The notes below the pieces were generated by a model. It did not search any database. It was not told the origin of the DNA and saw only the letters and a program-made list of their open reading frames with translations. Of a DNA stretch of 64,000 bases, positions 62,703 through 64,000 are shown piece by piece (within the stretch, counting starts at the first letter, position 1; each line of letters opens with the position of its first letter). The stretch is from positions 5,698,758 through 5,762,757 of the forward strand of contig OX439136.1 in the NCBI GenBank assembly GCA_949318235.1. Reading direction: 5' to 3'. This stretch comes from Ecdyonurus torrentis (taxonomy: Eukaryota; Arthropoda; Insecta; Ephemeroptera; Heptageniidae). The translations under genes were made by a program, and so were the position numbers.

Positions 62703-62779
62703 ATAATCATAAAATAAATAAAATATAAAATAAATAAAATATAAAATAAATATAATATAAAATAAATAAAATATAAAAT

Positions 62780-62791
<12 letters not shown>
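62703..62791. repeat. 16-bp minisatellite
   Basis: About five copies of AAATAAATAAAATATA with a single-base variant in the third. The array runs directly into the left copy of the duplicated block at 62780. Confidence 0.85.
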
Positions 62792-63945
<1,154 letters not shown>

Positions 63946-64000
63946 CTGCATGATGAAAAAAAATCTTTATTTGTGTGGGGTTATAAAAATAAACAAACAT

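Overview
This is a very AT-rich metazoan nuclear window (composition judged by eye, roughly three-quarters A+T or more). It is packed with microsatellites, long oligo(A)/(T) tracts, a tRNA-derived SINE and many non-autonomous DNA transposons. There are no rRNA or tRNA genes, no CRISPR array, no operons and no long open reading frames. The tRNA-headed SINE, the giant intron and the density of (GA)n, (TA)n and (CATT)n repeats suit a large animal genome, possibly an invertebrate. I cannot fix the taxon from the sequence.

The one convincing coding segment is a short exon at 10489-10571 on the + strand. It has a pyrimidine-rich acceptor, a good start context (aaccATGa), a 20-residue signal peptide, and a CAAG|GTAAGA donor in phase 1. 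Everything downstream on the + strand reads best as one enormous intron. Two juxtaposed acceptor/donor sites in it, at 33942|33943 and 53330|53331, look like recursive splice (ratchet) sites. Each has a pyrimidine tract, a branch-point-like CTAAY and a regenerated GTAAGC donor. Each is followed 54 or 65 nt later by a second good donor, the layout of a recursive-splice exon. In the phase set by the signal-peptide exon, both short exons hit a stop within five codons. A weaker candidate coding exon begins at 60469. It has a strong acceptor, about 48% GC and 55 codons open in exactly the phase required. If real, it closes a ~49.9 kb intron that would be removed in steps of about 23.4, 19.4 and 7.1 kb.

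Layout. 1-10488: 5' flank or 5'-UTR intron with a (TTTTC)n block, (TC)n, (TA)n, an inverted-repeat element at 2.8 kb, a SINE at 4.55-4.95 kb and a ~490-bp (CATT)n array. 10489-10571: signal-peptide exon. 10572-~60468: putative giant intron. It holds five copies of a TATAGGGTG-ended element family, three copies of a palindromic TTAA-flanked element carrying TGACGTCA motifs, a pair of TTAAGG elements, SINE copies at 20 kb, nested small elements at 37.8-38.3 kb, and a striking ~1.9 kb foldback element at 45.6-47.6 kb. It also holds a 4.85 kb hAT-type insertion with a perfect 8-bp target-site duplication at 54.4-59.2 kb, which itself contains a 150-bp palindromic element and a ~1.1 kb near-palindrome. 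60469-64000: candidate exon, another TATAGGGTG copy, an inverted-repeat element, and a ~490-bp direct duplication split by a (TC)n(TA)n block.

I found no transposase, reverse transcriptase or viral protein. The open reading frames of 60-180 codons in the window are translations of simple repeats or chance frames.
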